Positions 22,440 through 23,066 of a stretch of DNA of 23,066 nucleotides are shown piece after piece. How positions within the stretch are numbered: position 1 is the stretch's first letter; each line of letters begins with the position of its first letter. Both the position numbers and the translations under genes were made by a program. Source of the stretch: JANRLJ01 sp034437895. Lineage in GTDB: Bacteria > Chloroflexota > Anaerolineae > Aggregatilineales > Phototrophicaceae. Location: positions 1 through 23,066 of the forward strand of contig DAOTTO010000326.1 in the NCBI GenBank assembly GCA_034437895.1, written 5' to 3'. Under the pieces are notes generated by a model. The model had not been told where the DNA came from. It saw only the letters and a list, made by a program, of their open reading frames with translations, and did no database searches.

Positions 22440-23066
22440 ATGAAACGCCGTATTTTGTCCTTGTCATTGTTTGTTTAGGCTTTCTAATCTCTTCATGCGC
22501 CGTCGTAAAAACCGACACACCTGCTAAAGTCGCGCTGATCGCCCCGTTTGAAGGCCGTTATCGAGAAATCGGCTATCAGGCGCTTTATGCCGCACGCTTA
22601 AGGTTGATGCAAGCCCACATAAGTGATAAGGTGCAGCTATTGCCGATTGATGACGGCGGGAGTGTCGAAAATGCTGTTGATCGCGCCCACGCACTCGCCA
22701 ATGATCCGCAGGTAATCGCTGTGATCGCCCTTGGGTATGCTGCCACCGCGCCAGAAACACAGGCGGCCTATGGCGATTTGCCCGTGATTGTCGCAGGCTA
22801 TTGGGGCGCGTATCCGACAACCGACACGATCTTTATTCGCGTTAATCCGGCGATGCCCGGCTTGCTGACCGTCTCTCCCCGCCTTGAAATCTCCGAAGCC
22901 GCACACATCGATACGCCATTATGGGGCGGGGAAGTTTTCGCGCTTGAACAATTCCCTCAGCTTCGTGATGATTTAAGCGGTATCACGATTCTCAGCAGCG
23001 TCCAATTACCTGATGAGCATTTCCGCACACTTTACCGAGCAAGCGATCCTTTCGCGCCTGAACCTA
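22440..23066 (+). CDS. Periplasmic-binding (type I) lipoprotein, partial, with apparent frameshift in the signal peptide
   Basis: The right edge cuts the gene. From about 22478 the frame encodes GFLISSC, a lipobox with Cys at 22496-22498. It continues as a type I periplasmic-binding fold: KVALIAPFEGRYREIGYQAL, LLPIDDGGS, ANDPQVIAVIALGY, LPVIVAGY. This resembles receptors of branched-chain amino acid or amide importers; the ligand is unknown. That frame has no ATG before the lipobox. ATG 22440 in the neighbouring frame gives MKRRILSLSLFV and then TAG at 22476-22478. One extra T in the TTT run at 22474-22476 would join them into a perfect lipoprotein signal, MKRRILSLSLFVLGFLISSC. So there is a one-base deletion, a sequencing error, or recoding. 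I did not see a good alternative start. Confidence 0.65.

Overview
This window of about 23 kb is ordinary bacterial chromosome with roughly balanced base composition and dense gene packing. My best guess for the host is a member of the Chloroflexota (Anaerolineae-like). The reasons are a SpoVS-family protein, a baseplate-J-like membrane protein next to ruvX, a periplasmic-type ThiB without a lipobox, and palindromic GTAGGGGC and CCCCCTCC intergenic repeats that I associate with that group. No rRNA or other decisive marker is present, so this placement is inference.

Layout: 1-4107 (+) is a galactose-use cluster: the 3' part of a GH2 beta-galactosidase-like gene, a GNAT acetyltransferase, galT and galK. 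It ends at a strong, probably bidirectional terminator. 4205-4504 (-) is a SpoVS-family gene and 4662-5363 (-) is an orphan OmpR-type response regulator. 5410-9148 (-) is a thiamine ABC transporter operon (thiB-thiP-thiQ). It is preceded by a consensus-like promoter, a TPP riboswitch and an intrinsic terminator, so this operon is directly interpretable: TPP should switch off its own importer. 9394-10188 (-) is a lone CoA-transferase alpha-type subunit. 10251-14339 (-) is gyrB, interrupted by two inteins. 14606-15838 (-) is tyrS.

The right part (+) is alaS, a membrane protein with a baseplate-J-like extracytoplasmic domain, ruvX and mltG. This resembles the alaS-ruvX-mltG neighbourhood known from Firmicutes, with the baseplate-J-like gene added and translationally coupled to ruvX. 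The window ends inside a gene for a type I periplasmic-binding lipoprotein whose signal peptide appears to carry a one-base frameshift.

The most notable element is the 1362-residue GyrB precursor. Intein 1 (146 aa, no endonuclease) sits directly after the EGDSAGG motif. Intein 2 (556 aa, LAGLIDADG endonuclease plus an XRE-like helix-turn-helix segment) sits directly before TDADVDG. Both catalytic, metal-binding motifs of the TOPRIM domain are therefore interrupted, and gyrase should be inactive until both inteins splice out to give a normal 660-residue GyrB. No tRNA, CRISPR array, IS element or prophage was seen. No gene-free stretch exceeds 300 bases.
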